Positions 8,537 through 17,777 of a DNA stretch of 64,000 bases are shown here, one piece after another. Numbering within the stretch: the first letter of the stretch is position 1; the number at the start of each line of letters is the position of its first letter. The position numbers and the translations under genes are program-made. The stretch comes from Sulfuricurvum sp. (lineage in GTDB: Bacteria > Campylobacterota > Campylobacteria > Campylobacterales > Sulfurimonadaceae). The stretch covers positions 1 through 64,000 of the forward strand of contig JAUYAU010000008.1 of assembly GCA_030693335.1 (NCBI GenBank), given 5' to 3'. Under the pieces are notes generated by a model. It ran no database searches. It had not been told where the DNA came from and saw only the letters and a list, made by a program, of their open reading frames with translations.

Positions 8537-9809
8537 AAACTTCTTGCCCCTTAAATAATTCACCCAATTCTTGCAATCCTCTTTCCACTACACCAGCATA
8601 CTTATATCTGTCATCAGTAGATGAAAAAGAAAGAGCACCTCCAATAATTCGTTCTATACCTTTATTTTTATATTTAACGTATGCATATGCTACAGCATTG
8701 ACATCATTAGGTCCTTGTGTTTTACTAAATCCATTATTACTTAAATCTCTATATTTATATATAGTAGAATCTTCGACTCCTGCTTTTAAAAAAGCAGCTC
8801 TTCTTACCATACAAGGTACACACCGTCCACAATGAGTGCGTCCATGTGTTAAATATTTACCACAGCTTGTAGTATTACATATTAATGATTTAACTAAATC
8901 TTGATTTTTACATTCAAGTAACATCTCACCTTTTGTTTTGAACTGATAGGGAGTTATTAACTTTGCATTAATCCCTAAATTATCCCAAATATTTTGTATT
9001 AAACCTAAAAAGATAGGGTGTGTAGTTTTGGTACTAAGACTTCCTAGTCTTCCAGAATTTAGTGCAATATTTAGACTGATCAAACCATTTTCAGGTACAT
9101 ATATATCTACTGTACTAGTTTCCCATTTACTTAATGTTGTTGCTGCCAAAAGTGCATATCCCAAGAAGACTACTGAACGACCTCTTGTCGATGATTCATT
9201 TCTTCCACTTAAACTTATAGGATTTTTCCATTTAAAGTGTTGTTGTGCCGGTGCTAATTGAGTAGTAAATGCCTTCTGTTTTTCAACATCTCCTTTTGCT
9301 TCTTGTGAAACAAAACAAGGCTTGATCCCATCTGAAATTAAATCAATAGCACCAATTAAACTATCCATTCCGCCAGAAAGCAAAGAGACACAATCTGCAT
9401 CTGTTTCTAAAGGAAGTATAGAGCTAGGAGCTTTAATACCATTATCTTTAAAATCGAACTTCCACACATCACCCGTTAAAAATCTAAAAGCTTTCTCTAG
9501 TAAATCAAATTGTGTTTTCCATGGCTCTGGATTACAAAGATATACTTCTAATTCTATTTGTCTTGTCCAACCATCTTCACTATTTTTTCTTTCACAACTT
9601 AAATCTGCTGCCGCTACAGATAAAGCAATTGTTACAAAATCCCAAACTAAATTTGATGGTGCAATGTTAGCTCTTTCTAATTGGCGATGCCAACCATTAG
9701 AAATAAAACTCACATTAGGACGACCACTATTTGAATACAAAGAAAAATATTTCGCATCACTGTCTAATCTAGTGGGCAATTGATTTGCAGGTAAACAAAT
9801 TACTTTCAT
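8529..9809 (-). CDS. qatC: QatC, QueC-like PP-loop ATPase of the Qat defence system
   Basis: This 426-residue protein has the PP-loop SGGMDS (145-150) that binds ATP in QueC-type nucleotide-modifying enzymes. It also has ENGLISLN (240-247) and a zinc-type cysteine cluster, Cys316, Cys327, Cys330 and Cys333 (CGRCVPC). It is longer than a housekeeping QueC (about 220-240 residues) because of an N-terminal extension. No queD, queE or queF lies nearby, which argues against preQ0 synthesis. TAATG coupling joins it to qatB. The QueC similarity suggests modification of a base or of a protein end, but the substrate is not visible. Confidence 0.9.
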   Translation of the reverse strand: MKVICLPANQLPTRLDSDAKYFSLYSNSGRPNVSFISNGWHRQLERANIAPSNLVWDFVTIALSVAAADLSCERKNSEDGWTRQIELEVYLCNPEPWKTQFDLLEKAFRFLTGDVWKFDFKDNGIKAPSSILPLETDADCVSLLSGGMDSLIGAIDLISDGIKPCFVSQEAKGDVEKQKAFTTQLAPAQQHFKWKNPISLSGRNESSTRGRSVVFLGYALLAATTLSKWETSTVDIYVPENGLISLNIALNSGRLGSLSTKTTHPIFLGLIQNIWDNLGINAKLITPYQFKTKGEMLLECKNQDLVKSLICNTTSCGKYLTHGRTHCGRCVPCMVRRAAFLKAGVEDSTIYKYRDLSNNGFSKTQGPNDVNAVAYAYVKYKNKGIERIIGGALSFSSTDDRYKYAGVVERGLQELGELFKGQEVYD

Positions 9810-10651
9810 TATATTTCTCCTTCAAAAACAAAAAAGGTACTTTCTAATGCCTGGTGAATTACAGCATTTAATTTGCCAATATCAGGGTGTTTGTCAGAAG
9901 ATTTATATGGTTGTAGCTGAGATGATATTTCTGCTTTAAGATATTCACGCATTTCATCTGTTCGTTGAACCATTTCTATCGGGTTTAGAGTACGTTCTAA
10001 AAGTTGTCCTATATCGAGTTGGAGTCTATTAGAAGCTTCATACGATAGAAAACTTTCTATTAAATCCCAGCTTTCATCATCTCCCAAATTTAATAAATTT
10101 AAATCTGGATTTTGCTCTAACAAATCAGACATAGCATTAGCCATGGAAATTTTAATAGACTCTTCATCTAGTAAGCCACCTTCACTAGTAACCCTGTCAA
10201 TAATTGCATCTATTACTTCATTCGCAGTTGGTGATTTCGACATCAGCTTATTCGCCCAGTCGCGAATATCTGGCAAAGTGCTATTCTTAACATCTCGTAA
10301 AAATGAGACCAATCCAGAAACAGAACTTGTAGATGCTCTCATCCTTTTCGCTACATTCGTTGCACCACCCATACCCTTTTTGGAATATTGTCCTACTGCT
10401 TTTTTGAATGAATCTTGACTACCAGTTTTAGCGAACTCACCGAGATTTTTTCGTGCAGTTCCAAATCTTGCAAGTGGAGCAACTATTATAGATTCTTGAG
10501 TGGCTGGTTGTTCAGTTGATGTATTAGTTTCTTCTTCGGAGCTAGAATCAGTATCTGAAGGTAAAGATACACCATGATTTATATCATCAAGCCATGGTGG
10601 ATCCATTGATATACCTGATGCCGGTCCTGTACTAGAAGTTGATGTTCCCAT
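9809..10651 (-). CDS. qatB: QatB, Qat defence protein of unknown biochemical function
   Basis: This 280-residue protein has no recognised catalytic motif. It starts with a low-complexity MGTSTSSTGPASG segment followed by PPWLDD, then a Ser/Thr/Glu-rich linker (about 30-55) and a mainly helical remainder. That N-terminus, and its position between a KAP NTPase and a QueC-like gene, matches QatB of known Qat loci. The start codon overlaps the qatA stop by one base (TAATG), with GGAGG just before it. Assignment rests mainly on gene order. Confidence 0.82.
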   Translation of the reverse strand: MGTSTSSTGPASGISMDPPWLDDINHGVSLPSDTDSSSEEETNTSTEQPATQESIIVAPLARFGTARKNLGEFAKTGSQDSFKKAVGQYSKKGMGGATNVAKRMRASTSSVSGLVSFLRDVKNSTLPDIRDWANKLMSKSPTANEVIDAIIDRVTSEGGLLDEESIKISMANAMSDLLEQNPDLNLLNLGDDESWDLIESFLSYEASNRLQLDIGQLLERTLNPIEMVQRTDEMREYLKAEISSQLQPYKSSDKHPDIGKLNAVIHQALESTFFVFEGEI

Positions 10652-12519
10652 TACTTACCTCCAAACTTATGCTGAATTGCTTTTTTAGTTGATTCTGGTG
10701 TATTAGTATCTTTTTCCCATTGAACAAGAATACTTTTTGTCCATTCTTCATTAGGAAGTAATGGAATAAAAGAAGCCAACCGCTTTGCTTCAGGTATTTC
10801 TTCCAATAACCCAGTAAGTGAACTGCCTAAAGATGGATGTGCTTTCACTACATGTAAAACACTATACAATGAATTACTGCTCCACTCTTGAGACCTTAAT
10901 TTTCTTTTTAAACGAATTAAAATTTGATTAGCTTCTACTTCATGCAGTAATCGTATTTTTGTTACCAATGTCGCTTGAATTGATTTAGCCACTAATAATG
11001 CATTGTAAATTTCTTTTGCTTCTTGAGATAATTCATCAATGCCAGAAAGAGAAACGATTGTATTTTTACTAAGATGTAGTAATGGTCTTAAATCAACGTC
11101 TGATAATAGAGGAGTAATTTGTAACCACTCTTCTATAAATGGATCTTTCCAACTTGGGTCTGGTGCTTCATATTCTTCACCACGCTTAAGTTTTTCTTCT
11201 ATTTCTATTAAAAACCCACCTTTACCATCATCACTTTCAGAAACTTTTTTAGCAAGAAATTCAAAAGCAACAGGGGATGCACAACGCTCAAATAGTTGTA
11301 ATTTAACAAGTTCTTCAAAAGCTATACCCATACCTTGAATATTAGCAATAGTTTCTCTAATTATTAAATTATTCAAAAAACGCTTTATTAATCTAGGATT
11401 TCCTGCTAATTGTTCTGTTGTAGCCATTATATGGGCTAATTGTTCTGCTATATCAATCTGTTTTTCAAGTGAACTACTAGAAGCTCCAAATGCTTCACTT
11501 ATAGACTGCTGTTTTAATCCGCCCAACCAAGGTTTTTTTACTGCCTCTAAAATCCTTTCTTTTGCTTCATCTAAAATCTGTTGTGTAATAACTCCTTTGC
11601 TAACAGCTTGTTCTGCAAATAAAAGAATCAAGTATGCTTTTACCTCACTTACGCCTAATCTTGGAACTCGCAAAGGAACTTGTATCAATTTATCAAAATA
11701 GCTTGTTACCAATTCATCATCTATTTGAATATTAGAGAAATGTGAACGAACCGCACTACGAATCATTTTTTCATCAGCTGCAATAATAAATGCTGTTCTT
11801 GGTAAAAATAAAAGAAGTCTCATTGCTTCGAGAGTTGAAATAGCAGTATCAGGCATACATCTATCAAGGTCATCTACTAAAACAACTAATTTAATATTAA
11901 GACCTTCTAGAATCTCTTCAAAAGCTTGTCGTAAACTTGCTATTTCTTTTGGTAAAGATGTAGTTTCTTCATCTTTTAAAATACCTTTTAATTCAGGTTC
12001 AAGACCTTTATATGTTTCTTGTGCTTTTGATAGCTCTTCTTGCGTGGGTAAATCACCACCTTTAAATAGCCCTCCAAAAGCACCAATCGCTGCTCCAATT
12101 GGTCCCCCTACTGCACCTCCCAGTATAGCACCAGAAGCAATAGGTGCTCCTAACTTTAACACTTTAAACCAACGAACTTTTTTAACTAAATCAATAGATT
12201 TTTCTATTAATGTTTTTTGCTTGTTAGCTTCTTCAAGGAGCATATCTGACACAGACTGTAATAGAGCCATTTTAGCGTCATCAAATCCTTGATAAAGCCA
12301 AGCATTAAATTCTAAAAACAAATATTTTTGTTCACTTTCTGCTTCTGAATTAAGCGACTTACCTATCATTTTAACTAACGAAGATTTACCACTTCCCCAA
12401 CTTCCTGAAATACCTATAGATAAGGGCTCATTTCCTGAGTCTCGAATTAATTGTGCTGCTGTATCAGCAACAATACGAAAGTTTAATAAATCGTTTGTTG
12501 TTTCGATATCATTCCACAT
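10651..12519 (-). CDS. qatA: QatA, KAP-family P-loop NTPase of the Qat defence system
   Basis: This 622-residue KAP NTPase has Walker A GSWGSGKSS (39-47), the KAP-typical FNAW (71-74) and Walker B VVLVDDLDRC (212-221). A Gly/Ala-rich hydrophobic stretch (about 120-152) lies between the Walker motifs, where KAP proteins carry a membrane hairpin. It may therefore be membrane-associated. ATG 12519 follows the hsdS stop by one base. It is the first Qat gene in the order qatA-B-C-D, as in described systems. It is probably the sensor or motor; that role is inferred. Confidence 0.9.
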   Translation of the reverse strand: MWNDIETTNDLLNFRIVADTAAQLIRDSGNEPLSIGISGSWGSGKSSLVKMIGKSLNSEAESEQKYLFLEFNAWLYQGFDDAKMALLQSVSDMLLEEANKQKTLIEKSIDLVKKVRWFKVLKLGAPIASGAILGGAVGGPIGAAIGAFGGLFKGGDLPTQEELSKAQETYKGLEPELKGILKDEETTSLPKEIASLRQAFEEILEGLNIKLVVLVDDLDRCMPDTAISTLEAMRLLLFLPRTAFIIAADEKMIRSAVRSHFSNIQIDDELVTSYFDKLIQVPLRVPRLGVSEVKAYLILLFAEQAVSKGVITQQILDEAKERILEAVKKPWLGGLKQQSISEAFGASSSSLEKQIDIAEQLAHIMATTEQLAGNPRLIKRFLNNLIIRETIANIQGMGIAFEELVKLQLFERCASPVAFEFLAKKVSESDDGKGGFLIEIEEKLKRGEEYEAPDPSWKDPFIEEWLQITPLLSDVDLRPLLHLSKNTIVSLSGIDELSQEAKEIYNALLVAKSIQATLVTKIRLLHEVEANQILIRLKRKLRSQEWSSNSLYSVLHVVKAHPSLGSSLTGLLEEIPEAKRLASFIPLLPNEEWTKSILVQWEKDTNTPESTKKAIQHKFGGK

Positions 12520-12520
12520 A

Positions 12521-13699
12521 TTAAATTCCTTGTGTTAATCTCGTTTTGCCAGTGAGTAGTTCGCTCATCATCGCCTCTTTTATTGCTTTGGTTTTAGAGA
12601 GCTTGCTTTTAAGCATTTCGATCTTATTGTCCATATCGGAGAGGACTTTAGCAATAGCTTGTTGTTCGTTTCTATTTATTGGTATCCTAATTTGAATTTC
12701 ACTTAAGCTATTAGCACTAATATGAACAACTGCATCACCTTGACCTTTATTCGCTTTTTGTTTTGCAACCAATGAAATATTTAATAAAAATCCTAGAAAC
12801 AGCGAATCTACGTTTTTTGGAGAAAATATGACAATATCCCCCCCTGCATAAGCATCAAAATTGTTTACGTAAGCTACACATTTACCAATATCTTCTTTTG
12901 TTTCTCCAGAACCAGCAAAAAGTAAATCGCCTTGTTTGATTAGTTGTGCACTTTTAGCAACACTTTTTGAAATAAATGATTTAAATTGCTTTACGTATTC
13001 ATTATGATAAGTATATATTTCTCCATAACGAATACATGGAATATCTCCACTATTAGATTCATCTTTTTTTATACCACTTCCCTTGAAAAATACACCAAAA
13101 TCCCCCAGCTTCTTTTCCTCCCACTCTCCACTAAATCCAGCGAGTCTTTTTCTCCCTGCAAGGAGCTGTTGCATCGTCCCTTGTTTGATCGCCTCATTTT
13201 TGGCGATCAATCTACCTAGTGAAGTGATCAATTCATCAACATCGCTTAGAACCTGAGCGATGGCTTTTTGTTCTGGCTTTAAGGGGATTGGGATGTGAAT
13301 ATTTTCAATTGTTTTAGCATTTAAACTGGGGACACCAGAGGCTTCATTATACAAATACCAATCGATTCGATTAAACTGATAAAACAAAAATTTAGGTTCA
13401 GCTGTTGACTCAATTTCGGAGTAAAACAAAGTATCTACTGTCCAAAAAGGGGTATCCATAAATCTAGGTTTATTAATTGTCCCTTTTCTTCCAATTAGAA
13501 CAGATGGCTTTGAATATAAAGGTGTATCAGATCTTCCTATTTCGCCACCAGTTCCTAAAATAGGGTACATTCCATTAGTTGTTATAACATCTTTTTGATT
13601 TTTTCCGTGCTTGATATGTAACATTTCACCTATTGCTTTAACCTCCCAATCTTTAGGAATCACTCCTATATCCGTCTGCTTATAGCCCTCTTTTACCAT
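12521..13699 (-). CDS. hsdS: Type I restriction-modification specificity subunit HsdS
   Basis: This 392-residue protein has two target-recognition domains, each followed by a conserved helical spacer (about 145-190 and 345-390). The two spacers are similar: KAIAQVLSDVDELI with QLLAGRKRL, and QAIAKVLSDMDNKIE with ELLTGKTRL. It directs both methylation and cleavage to a bipartite site that cannot be read from sequence. The ATG overlaps the hsdM end by 7 bases. The second recognition domain is visibly more AT-rich than the spacers, as often seen after domain exchange. Confidence 0.94.
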   Translation of the reverse strand: MVKEGYKQTDIGVIPKDWEVKAIGEMLHIKHGKNQKDVITTNGMYPILGTGGEIGRSDTPLYSKPSVLIGRKGTINKPRFMDTPFWTVDTLFYSEIESTAEPKFLFYQFNRIDWYLYNEASGVPSLNAKTIENIHIPIPLKPEQKAIAQVLSDVDELITSLGRLIAKNEAIKQGTMQQLLAGRKRLAGFSGEWEEKKLGDFGVFFKGSGIKKDESNSGDIPCIRYGEIYTYHNEYVKQFKSFISKSVAKSAQLIKQGDLLFAGSGETKEDIGKCVAYVNNFDAYAGGDIVIFSPKNVDSLFLGFLLNISLVAKQKANKGQGDAVVHISANSLSEIQIRIPINRNEQQAIAKVLSDMDNKIEMLKSKLSKTKAIKEAMMSELLTGKTRLTQGI

Positions 13700-16131
13700 G
13701 AAAGCCCCATAGCTTTAAGGTGCTCTTCGACTTTGGAACCTAACTCATTGACCTGCTGTTCAATCGTTTTAAGAGGCTCATTGTAACGCTCTTCGAGCGT
13801 TTTGATACGGTTGGCGAGACTACTCGTAACACGGCTGATCTCTTCGCCGATCTCCCGACTCAAATGAGCAAGCCATTTGTCATCGATAACTAGAGATTTG
13901 ATCTGATCGATACTGAGTGTAGGATATTTTTTAAATACTACGAGACTGAGTTTATCCGTCGCTTCTTTGAGTTCTTTTTTGGCTTTGGCTTCAGCATCGA
14001 TGAGTTTTTTACACTCTTTGAGAGCTTTAATTTCATCCTCATCTTTGGTCTCTTTGAGTCTGGCATCTATCGATTTTTTGTTGATATTGCCTTTATCATT
14101 CTTCGCTTCTTCGAGTAGTCCCTCTTCACCGCTGTTTTCTTCGATAAAATTTTCGAGTTCTCCCACTACTGCATCGTATTTACCTTCAAGCACGTCGATC
14201 TCATCTTGTTCGGATCGGAAATAACTGTTGATGATCAGTTTTGGAGGGATAAGGTCAGCGCTATAGCGGACTTTGTTAAATTCGAAATCATGAACTTCTT
14301 TGTAGACATTTTTGCCGTCTTTGCCCTTTGAAGGGATCAGTTCACGCATTGTTTGCGCAATCTCCCACCCCTCAAGCGAGATCATATAGCAGTCATCTTG
14401 CATCACATCTGCCCAATAATCCATAAGAATCTGATAGATATCGTATGGGCTGATCAGCTTCACTTCGGCAAATTTCTCTAACAAATCTTCACTGATGATA
14501 TGAATCAGCTCTTTGGGATGGAACCCTTTTTCGAGATTATAAAATCTCTCAAAATGATTCCAACTGCGATAAAGTGCGTAGACATTTTCTCGAAACTCCC
14601 CAAATCGCACGTGCCTCAGAATATGACTTTTGATCTGTGTTAATTCGATTTTTGCCGTGGCATAACCTTCTTTGATACTTGGAGCAAAAAGTTCTTCTCT
14701 CAAGCCTTCGAAAACATCCCAGTATTCACGTAGGTTGTCAATGTCACAGAGGGGTATACCGCCGTTGAGATGAGCATAGAGGTCTTGGACATCTTCGGTT
14801 TCTGAGCTATCGATATAGCGTGGTATATTGAGATTACAATCGTTATCTTCGATAATCTGCTTATGTGTCACCATTATGGAATATTTATCTATCGTCAGCT
14901 GCTTATTAAACGTATCGACGATTTTATGGACATCCTGCGCTCGAAGACGGTTTTTATTACCGTCTTTTTTAAAACCTTTAGAAGCATCGATCATAAAGAT
15001 ACCGCTTCGGCTCTGCGCGTTTTCTTTATCGAGCACAATGATACACGCCGGAATCCCCGTCCCGTAAAAGAGGTTTGCAGGTAATCCGATAATCCCCTTG
15101 ATCCAACCTTTTTTGATCAGTTTTTCTCGGATTGTCCCTTCAGCATTTCCTCGGAACAAAACACCATGAGGTAAAATCACTGCCCCTTTGGCTTTTGATT
15201 TCATCGACTTTAAAATGTGTAGGAGAAATGCATAGTCCCCATTCTTTTCAGGCGGTGTGACAAAGCCATCAAAACGGGAGTATCGATCGGGGCTTTCTAC
15301 CCCGTTTGTCCATGCTTTGAGAGAAAACGGTGGATTGGCAACGACAAAATCGAAAGTCTTAAGCGTCGAATCATCATCTCCTTTGAAATGCGGATTTGCC
15401 AATGTACTCTGCCCACCCGGAGCGATATCGGCATCGGCACTGTTATGCAAAATCATATTCATGCGGCACAACGCAGTGGTTGTAACCTCTTTTTCTTGTC
15501 CGTAGATACTGAGTCCGTTAGGTGCTTCATGAGAAGCTTTAAGGAGTAACGATCCACTTCCGCAAGTCGGGTCATAAACCGTTGCTTCAGATGGTGTATC
15601 TTTGGTAATGCCGATGATCTTAGGTAGAATGGTTGAGACTTCTGATGGCGTATAGAACTGACCTTTACTCTTGCCCGATTCAGTCGCAAAGTGACGCATA
15701 AGATATTCATACGCATCTCCGAGCAGATCATCCCCTTCTGCGGTATTGGCTCCGAGATCGAGATTGTCGAATATCTTAACCAATTTTGAGAGGGTGTCGA
15801 TCATCTGTTTATCTGCACCGAGTTTGGTTTCGTCACCGAAATCCGCCGTGTCAATCACACCTTTGAGACCATTCGCCTCGGCAAGCTTACCAATGATTTT
15901 ATTGATCTTGTCACCGATCTCTTTGTCACCACTTAGGGCTACCATATCCTTGAAACTTGCCCCTTCAGGGACGATAATGAGAGAACGAGGATCATTTTGT
16001 TTGTCTGAAACGTACTTCATAAAGAGCAGCGTAAGTACATAGTTTTTGTACTCGCTGGCATCCATCCCACCACGCAGTTCATCTGCACTTGCCCACAAAG
16101 AGCTATATAGTTCTGTTTTCTTAATTGCCAT
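13693..16131 (-). CDS. hsdM: Type I restriction-modification DNA methyltransferase HsdM
   Basis: This 812-residue N6-adenine methyltransferase has the SAM motif DPTCGSG (187-193) and catalytic NPPF (266-269), after a helical HsdM N-terminal domain (about 8-140). The C-terminal 350 residues include a long Glu/Lys-rich coiled-coil region (about 640-810), which makes it longer than classical 500-residue HsdM but like the long subfamily. It is first in the hsd/qat operon. The upstream region contains a TATACT-like -10 on the minus strand (16192-16197), which is weak evidence for the promoter. Confidence 0.95.
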   Translation of the reverse strand: MAIKKTELYSSLWASADELRGGMDASEYKNYVLTLLFMKYVSDKQNDPRSLIIVPEGASFKDMVALSGDKEIGDKINKIIGKLAEANGLKGVIDTADFGDETKLGADKQMIDTLSKLVKIFDNLDLGANTAEGDDLLGDAYEYLMRHFATESGKSKGQFYTPSEVSTILPKIIGITKDTPSEATVYDPTCGSGSLLLKASHEAPNGLSIYGQEKEVTTTALCRMNMILHNSADADIAPGGQSTLANPHFKGDDDSTLKTFDFVVANPPFSLKAWTNGVESPDRYSRFDGFVTPPEKNGDYAFLLHILKSMKSKAKGAVILPHGVLFRGNAEGTIREKLIKKGWIKGIIGLPANLFYGTGIPACIIVLDKENAQSRSGIFMIDASKGFKKDGNKNRLRAQDVHKIVDTFNKQLTIDKYSIMVTHKQIIEDNDCNLNIPRYIDSSETEDVQDLYAHLNGGIPLCDIDNLREYWDVFEGLREELFAPSIKEGYATAKIELTQIKSHILRHVRFGEFRENVYALYRSWNHFERFYNLEKGFHPKELIHIISEDLLEKFAEVKLISPYDIYQILMDYWADVMQDDCYMISLEGWEIAQTMRELIPSKGKDGKNVYKEVHDFEFNKVRYSADLIPPKLIINSYFRSEQDEIDVLEGKYDAVVGELENFIEENSGEEGLLEEAKNDKGNINKKSIDARLKETKDEDEIKALKECKKLIDAEAKAKKELKEATDKLSLVVFKKYPTLSIDQIKSLVIDDKWLAHLSREIGEEISRVTSSLANRIKTLEERYNEPLKTIEQQVNELGSKVEEHLKAMGLSW

Positions 16132-16270
16132 ATGATTCCATCAAACTATATTTTTATAGATTTTAGCGGTTTATGTTTTTATGTTTGTTGAGAGTATACA
16201 AACAGTAGACCTGTAGGCATCAAAAGGCTTTTTTTGAATCTTAATTTCTATGCTATAACTTACTTTAGCA

Positions 16271-16480
16271 TTATCCCTCTATCAATCTAGCTACTTCATA
16301 ATTGCAGTTTGCGCATTTGCCCTTTAGCACCAAATCGCCTTTAACCGTTGTCGCGGTGAAGTCAACTATTCTAACCGTGTCATTGCAATGGGAGCAATAC
16401 ACATTAGAAAGTATCTTGGATTTCATATTGTCTGGAATTTGATTAAATTTTTGCATCGCTTTTTTATCAAATTTTATCAT
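16271..16480 (-). CDS. Small zinc-ribbon protein, unknown function
   Basis: This 69-residue protein has CSHC and CANC about 28 residues apart, which together would bind one zinc ion. The N-terminus is Lys-rich (KFDKKAMQKF). It starts 17 bases after the fic stop and probably belongs to the HTH-fic transcription unit. It could be a nucleic-acid-binding or protein-docking ribbon; no family is recognised. Confidence 0.7.
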   Translation of the reverse strand: MIKFDKKAMQKFNQIPDNMKSKILSNVYCSHCNDTVRIVDFTATTVKGDLVLKGKCANCNYEVARLIEG

Positions 16481-16497
16481 GCTAAATTCTTTCGGTT

Positions 16498-17100
16498 TTA
16501 ATACGTGTGACGATGCATCTCTATGAGCTTTGTGTAATCGCCGTTATCTGCTTCTTTAAGAGCATGGATATATTCATCCCGTTTGGGATTCACATTCGAA
16601 AGTAAATCTTCTTGCCATTTAACCGGCATAGAGCCGTTTTGTCGGAGATAGATATTAGCGAGCATCCTAGACCATCTGCCGTTACCGTTTTGAAACGGAT
16701 GAATTTGTACGGCTCTGTGATGGATTCTTGCCGCTGTTTCATAGATGTCGAATGTTCTGTTCACTTCCCAATACGCGATATCGCTTGAGAGCTCTTTTAG
16801 TGCTACAGGTACTTGATATGCTTTAATGCCAATAGAGAGTTCTACATGTCGAAACTTACCTGCCCATTCCCACACATTGCCAAACATCTCTTCATGAAGC
16901 GTTGAGAGCCACTCGTAATAGAAAGGGGCAACTTTTTTTGATGGTGGTGCCGAGAGGTATTTGAGTGTCGCCACTGCTATATTGTTTGCTTCGGCAACAT
17001 AAATCTCTTTGAGGGTATAAACTTTATCGGCAGGTAGCTTGAGCCCTGAAATATCGTCCAGAGGTGTAGCGTTGTCTATGGGTTTGGTGGAGTGTAGCAT
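16498..17100 (-). CDS. Fic-domain protein, 'mobile mystery protein B' type
   Basis: This 200-residue protein has the full Fic catalytic motif HPFQNGNGRWSR (134-145) with catalytic His134, expected to transfer AMP or a related nucleotide onto a target protein. The N-terminus (DNATPLDD) resembles mobile mystery protein B, a Fic group found on mobile elements next to an HTH gene, as here. ATG 17100 lies one base after the HTH stop codon. No obvious inhibitory (S/T)xxxE(G/N) helix was identified, so activity control may come from the HTH partner. A toxin-like or regulatory role is inferred. Confidence 0.87.
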   Translation of the reverse strand: MLHSTKPIDNATPLDDISGLKLPADKVYTLKEIYVAEANNIAVATLKYLSAPPSKKVAPFYYEWLSTLHEEMFGNVWEWAGKFRHVELSIGIKAYQVPVALKELSSDIAYWEVNRTFDIYETAARIHHRAVQIHPFQNGNGRWSRMLANIYLRQNGSMPVKWQEDLLSNVNPKRDEYIHALKEADNGDYTKLIEMHRHTY

Positions 17101-17101
17101 A

Positions 17102-17482
17102 TCACGCTATCCAAAGCGTATCTTGATAGTTGCCTGTCAAGAACTCTTTTTCATACGAGGTAATAATTGCATTTAAACTCTCATTTTCCAAACCTTGCAT
17201 TTCAAGGGCTGATGTCCCTTGTACGATCGAGGCTAAAAACAAAGCTTTTTCATGTGCCCGCTGTTTTTTCAATACACTCAAAGGCACCTGCTCATTTCCT
17301 GCAAAGTCTAACCCCAAAAAATTGGTTACATGCTCGATCGTGCTTAGCTTCACATCTTCATTTTTTAAGAGTCTATTGATAGTTCTGACACCTATACCGC
17401 TTAATTTTGCGAGATTTTCAACAGTAACACCAAGCTCATCTTTTCTACTGATGATTTGATTTATAAGCTCAATTCGTTTCAT
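17102..17482 (-). CDS. HTH XRE-type regulator paired with the Fic protein
   Basis: This 126-residue protein has an N-terminal helix-turn-helix (about 15-55: GVTVENLAKLSGIGVRTINR, then LLKNEDVKLSTIEHVTNFL). The C-terminal helical part may contact Fic. ATG 17482 is chosen because AAAGGAG stands 7 bases upstream; an upstream in-frame start at 17527 would run through the palindromic operator. It precedes fic by one base. The palindrome in front of it suggests autoregulation. Confidence 0.82.
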   Translation of the reverse strand: MKRIELINQIISRKDELGVTVENLAKLSGIGVRTINRLLKNEDVKLSTIEHVTNFLGLDFAGNEQVPLSVLKKQRAHEKALFLASIVQGTSALEMQGLENESLNAIITSYEKEFLTGNYQDTLWIA

Positions 17483-17493
17483 GGCAACTCCTT

Positions 17494-17519
17494 TGGCACT
17501 ATTATGCCATAAGTGGCAT
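17494..17519. promoter_or_regulatory. Palindromic operator before the HTH-fic genes
   Basis: ATGCCA (17504-17509) and TGGCAT (17514-17519) form a perfect inverted repeat with a 4-base spacer. A further TGGCA lies at 17494-17498, giving three alternating boxes. On the minus strand they overlap a CATAAT -10-like box about 20 bases before the start codon, as expected for an autorepressor site. Confidence 0.6.
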
Positions 17520-17612
17520 GATAACATGTTTTAGACAAGCACTGTATATCTATTCAGGTATTCTATTTTCTCGGTCTCCCCAATTTCTCTTTGCTCTTCG
17601 TAATAATCCCAC

Positions 17613-17638
17613 GGGTAAAAGCTTTATGCTTTTTACCC
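17613..17638. other. Hairpin-forming inverted repeat in the 17.5-18.0 kb gene-free stretch
   Basis: GGGTAAAA (17613-17620) pairs with TTTTACCC (17631-17638) around a 10-base loop. It lacks a following T-run on either strand, so it is not a clear terminator. It lies in a gene-free stretch (17483-17986) that also holds the HTH operator, the structured element at 17778-17894 and two hairpins before the DUF2958 gene. Confidence 0.45.
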
Positions 17639-17777
17639 TAACTATTTCTACCTAACATCTCTTGACTAATATTATTTATTTTTTATTGCTATATATATGA
17701 TACGAATATATTTAACAATTTTAAATTAAATTGTTATAGATATTAGTATTAGTCTTTTGGATACTTAATCGGGTTCG

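Noticed and set aside
8529-9809. QueC for queuosine biosynthesis
   Set aside because: It is much longer than QueC, has no other que genes nearby, and lies between QatB and a TatD-like gene within a coupled operon.
12521-13699. Phase-variable hsdS with inverted-repeat shuffling
   Set aside because: No second hsdS copy or recombinase-flanked inverted repeats are seen near it; the internal spacer similarity is normal for HsdS.
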